A DNA stretch of 53,219 nt from Bacteroidota bacterium (GTDB lineage: Bacteria; Bacteroidota; Bacteroidia; Chitinophagales; Chitinophagaceae), in NCBI GenBank assembly GCA_013285905.1, contig JABDGU010000012.1:172-53390 (forward strand). The letters run 5' to 3'. Positions 8,472-17,483 of this stretch are shown piece by piece (within the stretch, counting starts at the first letter, position 1; every line of letters starts with the position of its first letter). The translations under genes and the position numbers were made by a program. A model generated the notes under the pieces. That model ran no database searches, was not told where the DNA came from, and worked only from the letters and a program-made list of their open reading frames with translations.

Positions 8472-9611
8472 ATGAAACAAGGAAGGATATTTTTTTTAGG
8501 ATTTATATGTTTATTGACTGCCTGCAATGTGGGCAATAAAAATAAATTTACAATAAGAGGATACATATCTAAAATGCCCGTGCAGGAGGTTGTATTGGAA
8601 GATATCGGTGTGAATGATGTGCCTACAGTTATAGATTCGGTAAAAAGCGATGAGGATGGCTCTTTCAAATTATCGGTAGATGCTCCCGAGCCAAGCATAT
8701 ACCGCCTGCGCTTCCAGCAAAATAAATTTATTCTTCTTGCCATTGACAAAGGTGAGGTAAAAGTGAATGCAGATTGGCAAACCATTGAGAAATGGCAGGT
8801 AAGTGGTTCCCCGTCGTCCGAAAGTCTTAAAAAATTTCTAGTTGCCATTCGCGAGCACCTTCGCGATTTTATTACCCTCAATGTAGTGATAGACACAGAA
8901 ATCGCAAGGGGCAACGACAGCCTCCTCAATAAAGCCAAACATGACTTGAATGAGATGCGTGGGAAATTCACTTTGTTTGTTGAGCATTATGCAGATACCA
9001 CGCAATATTTGCCGGTAGCCATATTTGCTGCAAGGATACTGAACCCGGCAAGTGAAAAACCTTTTTTAATGGCCTTTAGCCAAAGCCTTGACAGGAGATT
9101 TCCTAATTCTAAAATGGCAAAAGATTTTGTTGCCAATTATAACAAAACAAGAAATGTACAAATCCCGCCACCAAATGCAAGCCCGGGACCTGAGTTAGGA
9201 ATGCAGGCACCGGATGTCGTTCTGCCGGATATTAATGGTAAGGATGTTTTGCTTTCTTCCATGAAGGGAAAATATGTTTTGCTCGATTTCTGGGCCTCCT
9301 GGTGCAATCCCTGCCGTATGGAAAACCCGAATGTTGTTGCAGCCTATAACAAATACAAGGATAAGAACTTCACTGTTTTCAGTGTCTCGCTTGATAACGA
9401 CAAAGACAAATGGCAGAATGCAATTGCCAATGATAAGCTTAGCTGGCCTACGCATGTTGCAGACCTCAAAGGCTGGGAATCTGTCGTTGTCAGAGCATAT
9501 AGAGTTGAATCTATACCTGCAAACTTTCTTTTAGACCCTTCGGGCAAGATCATTGCAATGAACCTGAGAGGGGAGCAATTGGAACAGAAACTCGCCGAAG
9601 TATTGAAATAG
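8472..9611 (+). CDS. DUF4369-TlpA thioredoxin-like lipoprotein, 379 aa
   Basis: The lipoprotein signal MKQGRIFFLGFICLLTAC places the acylated Cys at residue 18. Residues ~25-110 form the beta-rich DUF4369 domain usual in Bacteroidota. A helical linker follows, then an AhpC/TSA-type thioredoxin domain (~240-379) with active site WASWCNPC (C278, C281). A later IPANFLLDPSGKI contains the cis-proline. Such proteins are membrane-anchored thiol-disulfide oxidoreductases of the periplasm, often reducing c-type cytochromes or secreted partners; the partner here is unknown. It is followed at 150 bp by lon. Confidence 0.9.
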   Translation: MKQGRIFFLGFICLLTACNVGNKNKFTIRGYISKMPVQEVVLEDIGVNDVPTVIDSVKSDEDGSFKLSVDAPEPSIYRLRFQQNKFILLAIDKGEVKVNADWQTIEKWQVSGSPSSESLKKFLVAIREHLRDFITLNVVIDTEIARGNDSLLNKAKHDLNEMRGKFTLFVEHYADTTQYLPVAIFAARILNPASEKPFLMAFSQSLDRRFPNSKMAKDFVANYNKTRNVQIPPPNASPGPELGMQAPDVVLPDINGKDVLLSSMKGKYVLLDFWASWCNPCRMENPNVVAAYNKYKDKNFTVFSVSLDNDKDKWQNAIANDKLSWPTHVADLKGWESVVVRAYRVESIPANFLLDPSGKIIAMNLRGEQLEQKLAEVLK

Positions 9612-9697
9612 GTTTATGATTTGGAATCTTGACTGATTTAAAGCATAAATCATTTACTTGCAAAAGCAAAAGCCTGCAATTATTTCAGTTTTATGTG

Positions 9698-9726
9698 TTT
9701 GGCATAGCTATTGTCCCTTATCTTTA
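9698..9726 (+). promoter_or_regulatory. Candidate lon promoter (TTTG-N17-TATCTTTA)
   Basis: TTTG at 9698-9701 and TATCTTTA at 9719-9726 resemble the Bacteroidota -33/-7 pair, with one mismatch in the last base of the -7 box. The start codon lies about 40 bp downstream. Confidence 0.4.
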
Positions 9727-9766
9727 ATCCTCCTTAATTTTTAAAAAGAGGGAAATATTGGACATA

Positions 9767-12193
9767 ATGTCTCAAATGGAATCAATGTTAAATATGTTTA
9801 TTGGTCAGTCTGAACAGGAAATGGAGTTTATGCCTATAGTACCCCTCGGTGAGGACGAAATGGGTGAACAGGAAAAAGGTAGTTTGCCATTGCAGATACC
9901 TATCATAGCGCTGCGAAATACTGTGCTTTTCCCCAATGTGGTACTGCCAATAACAGTGGCACGCGATAAGTCTATAAAAGCCATTGCCAACGCACAGGGA
10001 AACGATAAGTGGATAGGTGTAGTGGCCCAGAAAGATGCCACAAACGATGACCCTAAAACGGAAGACATTTACCATACCGGTACATTGGCTAAAGTGGTGA
10101 AGCAGATAAAGATGCCGGACGGCAACACTACCATTTTCATAATGGGGCGTATGCGTTTCCAGGTAGAAGAGTTCGTCCAGCTTGACCCTTTTTATACCGC
10201 CCGCATCAAATATCTTGAAGACCAGTTTCCCGAAAAAGATGCCGAGTTTGATGCCGTTATTTCGTCTATAAAAGATTATTCCGAGAAGATAGCGCAGCAG
10301 TCGCCCAATATGCCTAATGAAGCAAGTATTGTACTCAGGAATATTGAGCAGCAGTCTTTCCTCATGCATTTTGTGGCATCCAATATTGCAGCCAAGCTGG
10401 TTGACAAACAGGAGTTGCTGGAAGAGAACAATGTGAAATTGCGGGCCGAGCGCTTATTGCAATTGCTGCAAACAGAATTGCAGCTTGTAGAATTGAAAAA
10501 CGAGATCACCAACAAAACGCGTGTTGATATAGACAAGCAGCAACGTGAATATTTCCTGCAACAACAATTAAAGTCCATTCGTGAAGAATTAGGTGGTGAA
10601 CCTAATGAAAGGGAAGTAAAAGACCTGCAGAAAAGGGCAGAGAGTAAAAAACTACCCGAAGCCGCTAAAGAATTATTTAAGAAAAATATAGAGAAGCTGG
10701 AGCGTATGCATCCCAGCACTCCTGATTATTCCGTAGTGTATAACCACCTGGACCTGATGCTGGACCTGCCATGGGGTGAATATACAGAAGACAGCTATGA
10801 CCTAAAGAAAGCCCAGAAAGTATTGGACAATGACCACTACGGCATGGAGAAAATAAAAGAGCGCATACTTGAATACCTGGCAGTTTTAAAACTGAAAGGA
10901 GATATGAAATCGCCGATACTTTGTTTTGTTGGCCCTCCGGGTATAGGTAAAACATCTTTGGGCCGCAGCATCGCCAACGCTATTCAGCGCAAATATGTTC
11001 GCTTCAGTTTGGGTGGTTTGCATGATGAAAGTGAATTGCGCGGGCACCGCAAAACCTATATAGGTGCAATGCCGGGCCGTATCATTCAATCTTTAAGAAA
11101 AATAAAATCAGCAAATCCTGTTTTTATATTGGATGAGATAGATAAGATAGGTAATGATTTCAGGGGCGACCCTAGTTCCGCGCTTCTTGAAGTGTTGGAC
11201 CCTGAGCAAAACAATTCTTTTTACGATAATTACCTGGAACTGGAGTTTGACCTTTCGAAGGTGTTATTCATCGCCACGGCTAACAGCCTCAGCGATATAC
11301 AACCAGCATTGAGAGACAGGCTGGAAGTGATACAGCTTACAGGATACTCCATAGAAGAAAAAACAGAGATAGCCAGGCGACACCTTATACTGAAACAAAA
11401 AGACCTGCATGGCCTAAGCAAAATACCTTTGAAATTTCCGGATAAGGTGCTTGTTAAGATGATACAGGAATACACCCGTGAATCGGGCGTACGCGAACTG
11501 GACCGCTTGCTGGCAAGTGTAATGCGCTCGGTGGCGAAGCATGTTGCTATGGAAGACAATATTGCCCCACAAGTAAGCACAGAGCAAATAGAAGAAGTTT
11601 TAGGCAAGCCACGTTACACCAACGATATTTATACACGTGGCCATCCGGCGGGCGTGGTAGTGGGCCTGGCATGGACATCCGTGGGTGGTGATATTTTGTT
11701 TATAGAAACCATATTATCAAAAGGCAAGAGTGGTGGCCTTACACTTACCGGCAACCTCGGTAATGTAATGAAGGAAAGCGCATCAACCGCTCTTTCTTTT
11801 CTTAAAGCTCATGCCACAGAGTTTGGAATAAAGCCCGAACAATTCGAAGAAACCAATATACACATACACGTGCCGGAAGGGGCCGTTCCTAAAGACGGGC
11901 CAAGTGCAGGCGTTACCATGCTCACTTCATTGGTATCCGCTTTTACAGGCCGTAAAGTAAAACCTTTCTTCGCCATGACAGGCGAGATCACCTTGCGCGG
12001 ACAGGTATTACCTGTTGGCGGCATAAAGGAGAAAGTGCTGGCCGCCAAGCGTGCGGGCATCAAGGATATTGTGATGTGCAACCTGAACCAGAAAGATGTG
12101 GAAGAAATAAACAAAGACTACATCAAAGGCATGAAGTTTCATTACGTTAGCGAGATGAAGGAAGTGCTGGAAATAGCCCTGATGAAAAAATAA
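9767..12193 (+). CDS. lon: ATP-dependent protease Lon
   Basis: Full-length Lon, 808-811 aa depending on start. In the longer numbering, the N-terminal substrate-recognition domain spans ~44-245, Walker A GPPGIGKT is at 392-399, and Walker B FILDEIDK is at ~456-463. The Ser-Lys catalytic dyad is S716 (PKDGPSAG) and K759 (GIKEKVLAAKRAG), 43 residues apart as in E. coli Lon. It degrades misfolded and regulatory proteins in the cytosol. The frame also opens at a TTG at 9758, which sits 5 nt after GAGGG (9748-9752), whereas the ATG used here is 14 nt away. Both are possible and add only three residues. No heat-shock-type element is evident. Confidence 0.97.
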   Translation: MSQMESMLNMFIGQSEQEMEFMPIVPLGEDEMGEQEKGSLPLQIPIIALRNTVLFPNVVLPITVARDKSIKAIANAQGNDKWIGVVAQKDATNDDPKTEDIYHTGTLAKVVKQIKMPDGNTTIFIMGRMRFQVEEFVQLDPFYTARIKYLEDQFPEKDAEFDAVISSIKDYSEKIAQQSPNMPNEASIVLRNIEQQSFLMHFVASNIAAKLVDKQELLEENNVKLRAERLLQLLQTELQLVELKNEITNKTRVDIDKQQREYFLQQQLKSIREELGGEPNEREVKDLQKRAESKKLPEAAKELFKKNIEKLERMHPSTPDYSVVYNHLDLMLDLPWGEYTEDSYDLKKAQKVLDNDHYGMEKIKERILEYLAVLKLKGDMKSPILCFVGPPGIGKTSLGRSIANAIQRKYVRFSLGGLHDESELRGHRKTYIGAMPGRIIQSLRKIKSANPVFILDEIDKIGNDFRGDPSSALLEVLDPEQNNSFYDNYLELEFDLSKVLFIATANSLSDIQPALRDRLEVIQLTGYSIEEKTEIARRHLILKQKDLHGLSKIPLKFPDKVLVKMIQEYTRESGVRELDRLLASVMRSVAKHVAMEDNIAPQVSTEQIEEVLGKPRYTNDIYTRGHPAGVVVGLAWTSVGGDILFIETILSKGKSGGLTLTGNLGNVMKESASTALSFLKAHATEFGIKPEQFEETNIHIHVPEGAVPKDGPSAGVTMLTSLVSAFTGRKVKPFFAMTGEITLRGQVLPVGGIKEKVLAAKRAGIKDIVMCNLNQKDVEEINKDYIKGMKFHYVSEMKEVLEIALMKK

Positions 12194-12875
12194 GCCCCCT
12201 TAAATATTTTCCTAAGTTATATGTGGGGGGGGGGTAAATTTCATTTTTCAGGGCAAATAATATCAGGTCTTCTTTGCTGTGCAAACGCAGTTTTTCACAC
12301 AGCGTTTTTTTATAGCCTTTTATCGTTTCTTCCGATACATGCATTAGTGCGATCATTTCTTTATAACTATAGCCCCTGTATATATTTATCAGCACTTCTT
12401 TTTCTCTCGGCGAAATGGGATGTGTATAAAAAGGAATATTGTGCACACGCTCAAAAACTTTTTTGTCTGCTACCTCCGAATAATAATAGCCCTGCTCCAT
12501 AATGTTTTTTATGGCTTGTTCTACATGCAGGTTGCAATCGGGCTTTAATAAATAGCCCCTTGCCCCAAGCACAATACTTCTTTCTATAGTAAAAAGATGG
12601 TCGCTGCCTGAAACGGTAAGTACTTTTATATGCGGGTATTTTTTTCTTAAAACTCTTTGTACAGCCTCGCCATCCATTATGGGCATAACGGGGTCTAAAG
12701 TGATGATATCGGGCTGCAGTTTGCTTTGTTCCAGCTGCCTGAAAAAATCTTCGCCATTTATGGCCTCGAACAGTATTTTAAAACCGGCTACTTCTTCTAT
12801 AGCCTTTCTTAGCCCGAAACGCGCAAAGGCTTCGTCTTCTACAATAGCGATAAGTGTTACATGAGCTACATCCAT
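12147..12875 (-). CDS. NarL/FixJ-family response regulator; C-terminus decided by a C10 tract
   Basis: A receiver domain (~5-125) has the acidic pocket (VEDE), phospho-acceptor D61 in TLDPVMPIMDG, and the usual Thr/Ser (TVSGSD) and Lys (LLKPD). A LuxR-type helix-turn-helix (~155-212) follows: SPREKEVL, then VSEETIKGYKKTL. It probably controls transcription in response to an unlinked histidine kinase, since none is adjacent. The last 25 residues exist only because ten C's (G run at 12225-12234) keep the frame open, so the gene overlaps the end of lon by 47 bp. With nine or eleven C's the frame stops within six codons. That tail is therefore probably spurious or variable. Confidence 0.85.
   Translation of the reverse strand: MDVAHVTLIAIVEDEAFARFGLRKAIEEVAGFKILFEAINGEDFFRQLEQSKLQPDIITLDPVMPIMDGEAVQRVLRKKYPHIKVLTVSGSDHLFTIERSIVLGARGYLLKPDCNLHVEQAIKNIMEQGYYYSEVADKKVFERVHNIPFYTHPISPREKEVLINIYRGYSYKEMIALMHVSEETIKGYKKTLCEKLRLHSKEDLILFALKNEIYPPPTYNLGKYLRGLIFSSGLFPALPSSR
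12225..12234. repeat. Homopolymer of ten G (C on the coding strand) inside the response regulator gene
   Basis: A run of exactly ten G. It lies just after the DNA-binding domain codons, where one-base changes switch between a 25-residue tail and immediate termination. Confidence 0.8.
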
Positions 12876-12998
12876 AAAAATGATGTATAAGCTGGGGAAT
12901 TTTTTTTCTCTTTATCCTTATGTAAAGGTTTATAAAGTTTTGCACATAGCCGCTTTTTTTATAAAAACATATTTCATTTATAAACATTAACAAAGCCT

Positions 12999-13036
12999 CC
13001 CCCCGAAAAGGGGGGTGCGGCGCAATTTTGCGCCGC
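12999..13036. promoter_or_regulatory. Tandem hairpins in the divergent region
   Basis: Two adjacent perfect palindromes: CCCCCC-GAAAA-GGGGGG (12999-13015) and GCGGCGCAA-TT-TTGCGCCGC (13017-13036). They immediately precede TACTTTTG at 13038-13045. They could be operators, a 5' structure of a divergent transcript, or a REP-like repeat. There is no T run, so simple termination is less likely. Confidence 0.5.
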
Positions 13037-13037
13037 C

Positions 13038-13045
13038 TACTTTTG
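13038..13045 (+). promoter_or_regulatory. Candidate -7 element (TACTTTTG) for the 13264 gene
   Basis: A perfect match to TAnnTTTG directly downstream of a 9-bp hairpin that would overlie the -33 region. The resulting leader would be about 215 nt. Confidence 0.4.
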
Positions 13046-13189
13046 TTGCAGGCTTTAAAGAAGAGGAGAAAAAAGATAAGGCATACTCAACTTTCTGAGA
13101 AAAAATATTTGCACAACACATCTTTTCATTCCGTGTTTTTTTACAGGCCACTTAAACATTTTTTAAAAACCTTTTAAAAACAAAAAATT

Positions 13190-13267
13190 ATGGAAAGAAA
13201 AAAGATGAAAGATCAATCGAAAAGTTCTGTAAAAATATTTATTAAAATCAAAAAAATAATTTTATGA
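13190..13267 (+). CDS. Possible 25-codon leader ORF overlapping the next start
   Basis: The ORF starts with ATG and encodes a very basic peptide (MERKKMKDQSKSSVKIFIKI and five more residues). Its TGA at 13265-13267 overlaps the ATG of the T9SS gene at 13264 (ATGA). The arrangement suggests translational coupling, but the high A content makes a chance ORF quite possible. Confidence 0.3.
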   Translation: MERKKMKDQSKSSVKIFIKIKKIIL

Positions 13268-14976
13268 AAAAAATAAAACAAATACCCCAAATAATGAGGC
13301 TTGCAAGCCTGATGCTCTTAATTGCCCTTATTGCAAACGGCATAAATATATGCCATGCAGGGCCAACTATTACATCGGCAGGACATGCTGATATTAATAC
13401 GAGCATAGCAAAGGGTTATTTAAACAGCGCGATAATTGATTACTCACCCAATTGCGGAACGGGTTGCTCTGCCGCTGCGCAGTTAAACGCGATTTCGTCT
13501 TCAAATGCCGGGACAATAATAGTGTATTTAGATGATGGTGTAAGCACTGACACAGTTATGCTACCGGGATATACCGGGGATATTGTGTTAGGTAATAATT
13601 CTACTACCACTACCGATTATTTATTAGGCGTTGTTTATGTTTTGCCAACAACAGCCCCATGCCCTTTTGATAATGATGTATTTATGGACTTGTATGATAT
13701 TAGCGGAGTAGGTACGGGGACTATAACGCACACGGCGATTTACAAAGCAAAGCTTATTAATTCCGGAAATGGTTATGCAAACCTTTATCCACATATTGAT
13801 ATTATAGCTGATTATGCTGATTTCCCCACTATAAATATCGGAGGACTCCCTCTTTGCGACCAGTTTGTAGTATCCTGGACAGATTCCGAATATTATATTC
13901 TCGGTGTTTATGATCCAATGACGATGAACTGCTCTTCACCACTTTTCATGCTTAACACGGAATATGGCGTAAACCTCTATTTAGGTTCTTTAAATTCTAT
14001 TGGTAGCCCACAAGTAATAAATGGCATACCGACGCCTAATCCATCTTATTGGGCGGATGTTTGTGCCGTGCAAAGGGCGCCAAGTGGCGCCGTGGTGGCC
14101 TATTTTACCTATACTGATGACCTTAATGAATGGTATAAGGACGAATGGGAGTTCGGGAGTTTACCATCATCCCTACCAGTATCTTTAGGCTCAAGTATGG
14201 ACATATATCCGAGAATTGACGCAATAGACGATTACACATATAACAATGACCCAAGTAGTCCGCCCACCACTAATTTCGATTGGGTCGCTGTAAATAATAC
14301 TACCGGCGGTGTGGCAAGACTACAGCCGGGCTACCCTTATCCTTATAGCCTGCCTGCTTATCTTGCTTTGGGGGGCTGGTCGCCATTTGTTGCCGATCTA
14401 TTGCCGGTAGTGAGTTGCGGATCGCAAACATATACAGTTGCTTACGACCATCCCAATGCTTTTAACAGTTTTCTTACTGCACCGGGTCTCGACTGGACAA
14501 TATCCATATATCCCACTTCATCACCTGCAAGCTATACCAGGGTGAATTTTTCTACTGCTGTCGGCGCTCTTACGCCTGCCATAAGCAGTACCTGTAATAA
14601 TGATGGCACATTTGGTTACGCAAATAACCCGCAAATATTGGCCTGCTGGGATAACGGAACAGTATTTTATAAAGACGAACGAAATGTTACAAGCTGGAAG
14701 CCCGGCGGCAACACAGGTGTAAACAGCAAATTGATAAACAAAACATGGTTAGTATCGCCCAATCCCGCAACAGACCAATTAACAATTACAGTACCTGCCA
14801 ATACAGAAAATGCAAGCTATAAAATATGCGACATTACAGGCAGGGAAATACTGAGGGCAGATATAAGCGGCAGTAATGAAAAAGCGGACATAGGCTGTTT
14901 AGTAAACGGAATGTATATACTGCATATTTATGAAGCAGAGAACGAAGTGAAGACAATGAAGTTTGTGAAAGAGTGA
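13264..14976 (+). CDS. T9SS cargo protein, 570 aa
   Basis: An N-terminal signal segment has basic start MKKIKQ and a hydrophobic stretch (~12-32) ending CHA. The body is beta-rich, with many Tyr/Trp/Asp residues and repeated phrases such as PHIDIIADYAD, DSEYYILG and PRIDAIDDY, suggesting tandem beta-propeller-like units. It has several cysteines. The C-terminal ~75 residues are a T9SS sorting domain: VSPNPATDQLTI, KICDITGREIL, LVNGMYILHI, MKFVKE. It is predicted to be surface-exposed or released; function unknown. It may form a pair with the next T9SS gene, though a terminator separates them. Confidence 0.82.
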   Translation: MKKIKQIPQIMRLASLMLLIALIANGINICHAGPTITSAGHADINTSIAKGYLNSAIIDYSPNCGTGCSAAAQLNAISSSNAGTIIVYLDDGVSTDTVMLPGYTGDIVLGNNSTTTTDYLLGVVYVLPTTAPCPFDNDVFMDLYDISGVGTGTITHTAIYKAKLINSGNGYANLYPHIDIIADYADFPTINIGGLPLCDQFVVSWTDSEYYILGVYDPMTMNCSSPLFMLNTEYGVNLYLGSLNSIGSPQVINGIPTPNPSYWADVCAVQRAPSGAVVAYFTYTDDLNEWYKDEWEFGSLPSSLPVSLGSSMDIYPRIDAIDDYTYNNDPSSPPTTNFDWVAVNNTTGGVARLQPGYPYPYSLPAYLALGGWSPFVADLLPVVSCGSQTYTVAYDHPNAFNSFLTAPGLDWTISIYPTSSPASYTRVNFSTAVGALTPAISSTCNNDGTFGYANNPQILACWDNGTVFYKDERNVTSWKPGGNTGVNSKLINKTWLVSPNPATDQLTITVPANTENASYKICDITGREILRADISGSNEKADIGCLVNGMYILHIYEAENEVKTMKFVKE

Positions 14977-15057
14977 TTGGGATTTTCAGGATTAATGGAT
15001 TTTTGGATGAGTTTTTTTGAATCCCCCCTGTCTTTATTGAAACAACGAAACAAAATG

Positions 15058-15100
15058 AATTACCCTGTGGCGGTCAAAAAATCGCCACAGGGTAATTTTT
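15058..15100 (+). terminator. Rho-independent terminator between T9SS genes
   Basis: A 15-bp perfect stem (15058-15072 with 15083-15097), a 10-nt loop and TTT after. It ends just before a TAATTTTG (15106-15113) that fits the -7 consensus for the next gene. Confidence 0.88.
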
Positions 15101-15105
15101 AAATA

Positions 15106-15113
15106 TAATTTTG
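15106..15113 (+). promoter_or_regulatory. Candidate -7 element (TAATTTTG)
   Basis: It matches TAnnTTTG, 28 bp before the ATG at 15141. Any -33 box would lie inside the preceding terminator hairpin. Confidence 0.35.
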
Positions 15114-15140
15114 TAGTTTTATAATATAAAAGGATGAGGT

Positions 15141-17483
15141 ATGAAACAGTATATATCTATCAGGTCCCGAAGCTTTGGGATGAAATTTAAATCCCGGAAT
15201 TTACTTTTGAACCTTTGTTTACTGCCATTATTTGTAAGTGCCCAGATGCCAGTATGTATAGGGACAGGCAATGGTATTATATATAGCGTAAATGAAAGTG
15301 GTACTTCTATTTATAATTATGATCCTTCATTACCGCCTTCATCCACAAATCCGTCCGTTAATACAATATCTTTAGGGAATGCACATAGTACATTGGCAAT
15401 ATGTGAAAACCTGAATGCGGCAGGCCCTTCACCCACTTTTTATTCGGTTGTGGATTCCGGGGGATCTATCTATTATTGCTATTATAATGGTACTAGCTGG
15501 GTAAATACGGGACATACAATAGGAGGTGTCGTGGGAGGCATAGGAGGAGGTGGTGGATTTATTTATAATCTTAGTGCTGACAATGTATATCAGTATAATG
15601 GCACAGGCAATGCTACCTTACTAATAACTCTGCCACCCGGCACACAAATAACGGGTGATATTGCTGTTGATTGCGCCGGCAACTTTTATATATTAAATGC
15701 ATGGTATGGCGGTGGTTGGCTAAAGGAATTTAATTCAAGTGGTGGCTTAGTAAATTCCTGGACAACGAGTGGCCTTCCTTATGGCGACGCAGGAGGGAGT
15801 TTAGCTATAATAGGCAATCAGGTTTATAGCATATATGGGACATTATCAGGTCCTGTTTTGCTAACCGGCACTATAAGCAATAGCAGCAGTAATATCAATT
15901 TCAGCTATGTTTCATCTCCCTTTTCTGTATTAACCACTAATTTTGCCTCCTGTCCCTTTGGTAATGCTATTGTCGCAGCTAATACAGATACGGCCTATTA
16001 TAATTGCGGCAGCGGGCTGGCAGATAGCCTGAGTGCCAGCGGCATAGGGCCTTTTAGCTGGGCTGTGCTTAGCGGACCTGCCGTGCTAAACGGAAGTGGA
16101 GATAGTGTTACTGTGAGCAGCACCGGCCTTTCCACAATTGTGTTAAGTACATCGGCTTTTGCGCCCTGCGCTAATACAGATACTGTTACTGTAATACCAT
16201 ATATAAGCCCGCCAACAATGAACAGCAATAGCCCGGTGTGTACAAATGGGAATTTGGTATTGGGAATTGGGAATTTGCTGGCCGGCGCTACTTATAGCTG
16301 GACAGGACCAGGCGGTTTTGCAAGCGCTAATCAGAATGCAACTGTTTACAATATACAATTAGCGGATTCAGGTTATTATACTGTTAGAGATTCCCTGAAT
16401 GGCTGTGTATCTTCAGACAGTATTTTAGTAAGCGTGCTGCAAAGCCCTTTGACGCCACAGGCTAGCCATAACACGCCCTGCGCGGGTGATAGTTTGGGCC
16501 TGGCAGTAAACAGTCCACAAGCTGGCTGCACATTTAGCTGGAGCGGGCCACAGGGCTTTAATGCTAATGCGGAGGACACTTTTATAGCCCATGCGCAAAG
16601 TGGCAATGCGGGCAATTATATACTTACTGCACACCTGAATGGCTGCGCTACGCCTGATACTACGCTTGTGAGCGTAACGCCCACGGCAGGGCCGCCCATT
16701 ATACAAATAGCAGGCGTACCTACCGATACCATGTGCATAGGCGGCAGTCTGAGCCTTGATGCCACGGCAACGAATGCAGGCAGCGCGCCAAGCTACCAAT
16801 GGAAAAAGAACGGGAGCAATATAATAGGGGCAACAAACGCAAGCTATACCACAAGCGGACTGAGTAATGGCGACATAATGAGTTGCGAAGTTAGAGGCAA
16901 TGCCACCTGCCAACCAGTGGACACAACAATAAGCGCAGGACTGTACATACATGTGCTGCAATTATCACCTCCAACACTCAGCCTTAGCATTTTTCCGCTT
17001 ATATATACCAACGGCCAGCTTGTTACATTCTCCAGCCATATACCTGCAGGCAGCACAGGTATATCTTACCAATGGACAAGGAACGGAGTTGATATTGCCG
17101 GTGCTACTCAACCCACTTTTTCAAGCACCAGTCTAAGTTTGAATGATACTATATGCCTCATCATTCATGACAACCTGCAATGCACGGTGCCGGACTCTGT
17201 AATAGCTTGCGTGGAGCTGACAAATGGAGTTAGCAGTTTGCAGCCATTAGTTAGCAATTTGACAGTGTGGCCCAATCCTGTAACAAACCAATTATTTATT
17301 GAAGGCGTAGCGCAAGGCACAACCATAAGTATATACAATATTGTGGGGCAAAGAATTTATATGGGGCAAATTAATCAACAAAAAACCCTTCTTGATACTA
17401 AGGGCTTTGCCAATGGCGCTTATATTTTGGAACTTATCAACAATGATGGTGAAAGGGTGATAAGGAAGATAGTAAAGGAATAG
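15141..17483 (+). CDS. T9SS cargo protein with Ig-like repeats, 780 aa
   Basis: The signal peptide probably starts at the second Met (position 15180, MKFKSRNLLLNLCLL, ending SAQ); the annotated ATG adds 13 residues. Residues ~20-270 are Gly/Ser/Tyr-rich and propeller-like. From ~290 several Ig-like or PKD-like modules of 80-90 residues repeat around the phrase Y-W-x-G-P-x-G-F (YSWTGPGGF, FSWSGPQGF) and later YQWKKNG and YQWTRNG. The C-terminus is a T9SS sorting domain (VWPNPVTNQLFI, IYNIVGQRIY, FANGAYILEL, RKIVKE). It is a likely adhesin-like surface protein. A GGGAATTTGG-type microrepeat lies inside the coding sequence near 16248-16278. Confidence 0.83.
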   Translation: MKQYISIRSRSFGMKFKSRNLLLNLCLLPLFVSAQMPVCIGTGNGIIYSVNESGTSIYNYDPSLPPSSTNPSVNTISLGNAHSTLAICENLNAAGPSPTFYSVVDSGGSIYYCYYNGTSWVNTGHTIGGVVGGIGGGGGFIYNLSADNVYQYNGTGNATLLITLPPGTQITGDIAVDCAGNFYILNAWYGGGWLKEFNSSGGLVNSWTTSGLPYGDAGGSLAIIGNQVYSIYGTLSGPVLLTGTISNSSSNINFSYVSSPFSVLTTNFASCPFGNAIVAANTDTAYYNCGSGLADSLSASGIGPFSWAVLSGPAVLNGSGDSVTVSSTGLSTIVLSTSAFAPCANTDTVTVIPYISPPTMNSNSPVCTNGNLVLGIGNLLAGATYSWTGPGGFASANQNATVYNIQLADSGYYTVRDSLNGCVSSDSILVSVLQSPLTPQASHNTPCAGDSLGLAVNSPQAGCTFSWSGPQGFNANAEDTFIAHAQSGNAGNYILTAHLNGCATPDTTLVSVTPTAGPPIIQIAGVPTDTMCIGGSLSLDATATNAGSAPSYQWKKNGSNIIGATNASYTTSGLSNGDIMSCEVRGNATCQPVDTTISAGLYIHVLQLSPPTLSLSIFPLIYTNGQLVTFSSHIPAGSTGISYQWTRNGVDIAGATQPTFSSTSLSLNDTICLIIHDNLQCTVPDSVIACVELTNGVSSLQPLVSNLTVWPNPVTNQLFIEGVAQGTTISIYNIVGQRIYMGQINQQKTLLDTKGFANGAYILELINNDGERVIRKIVKE

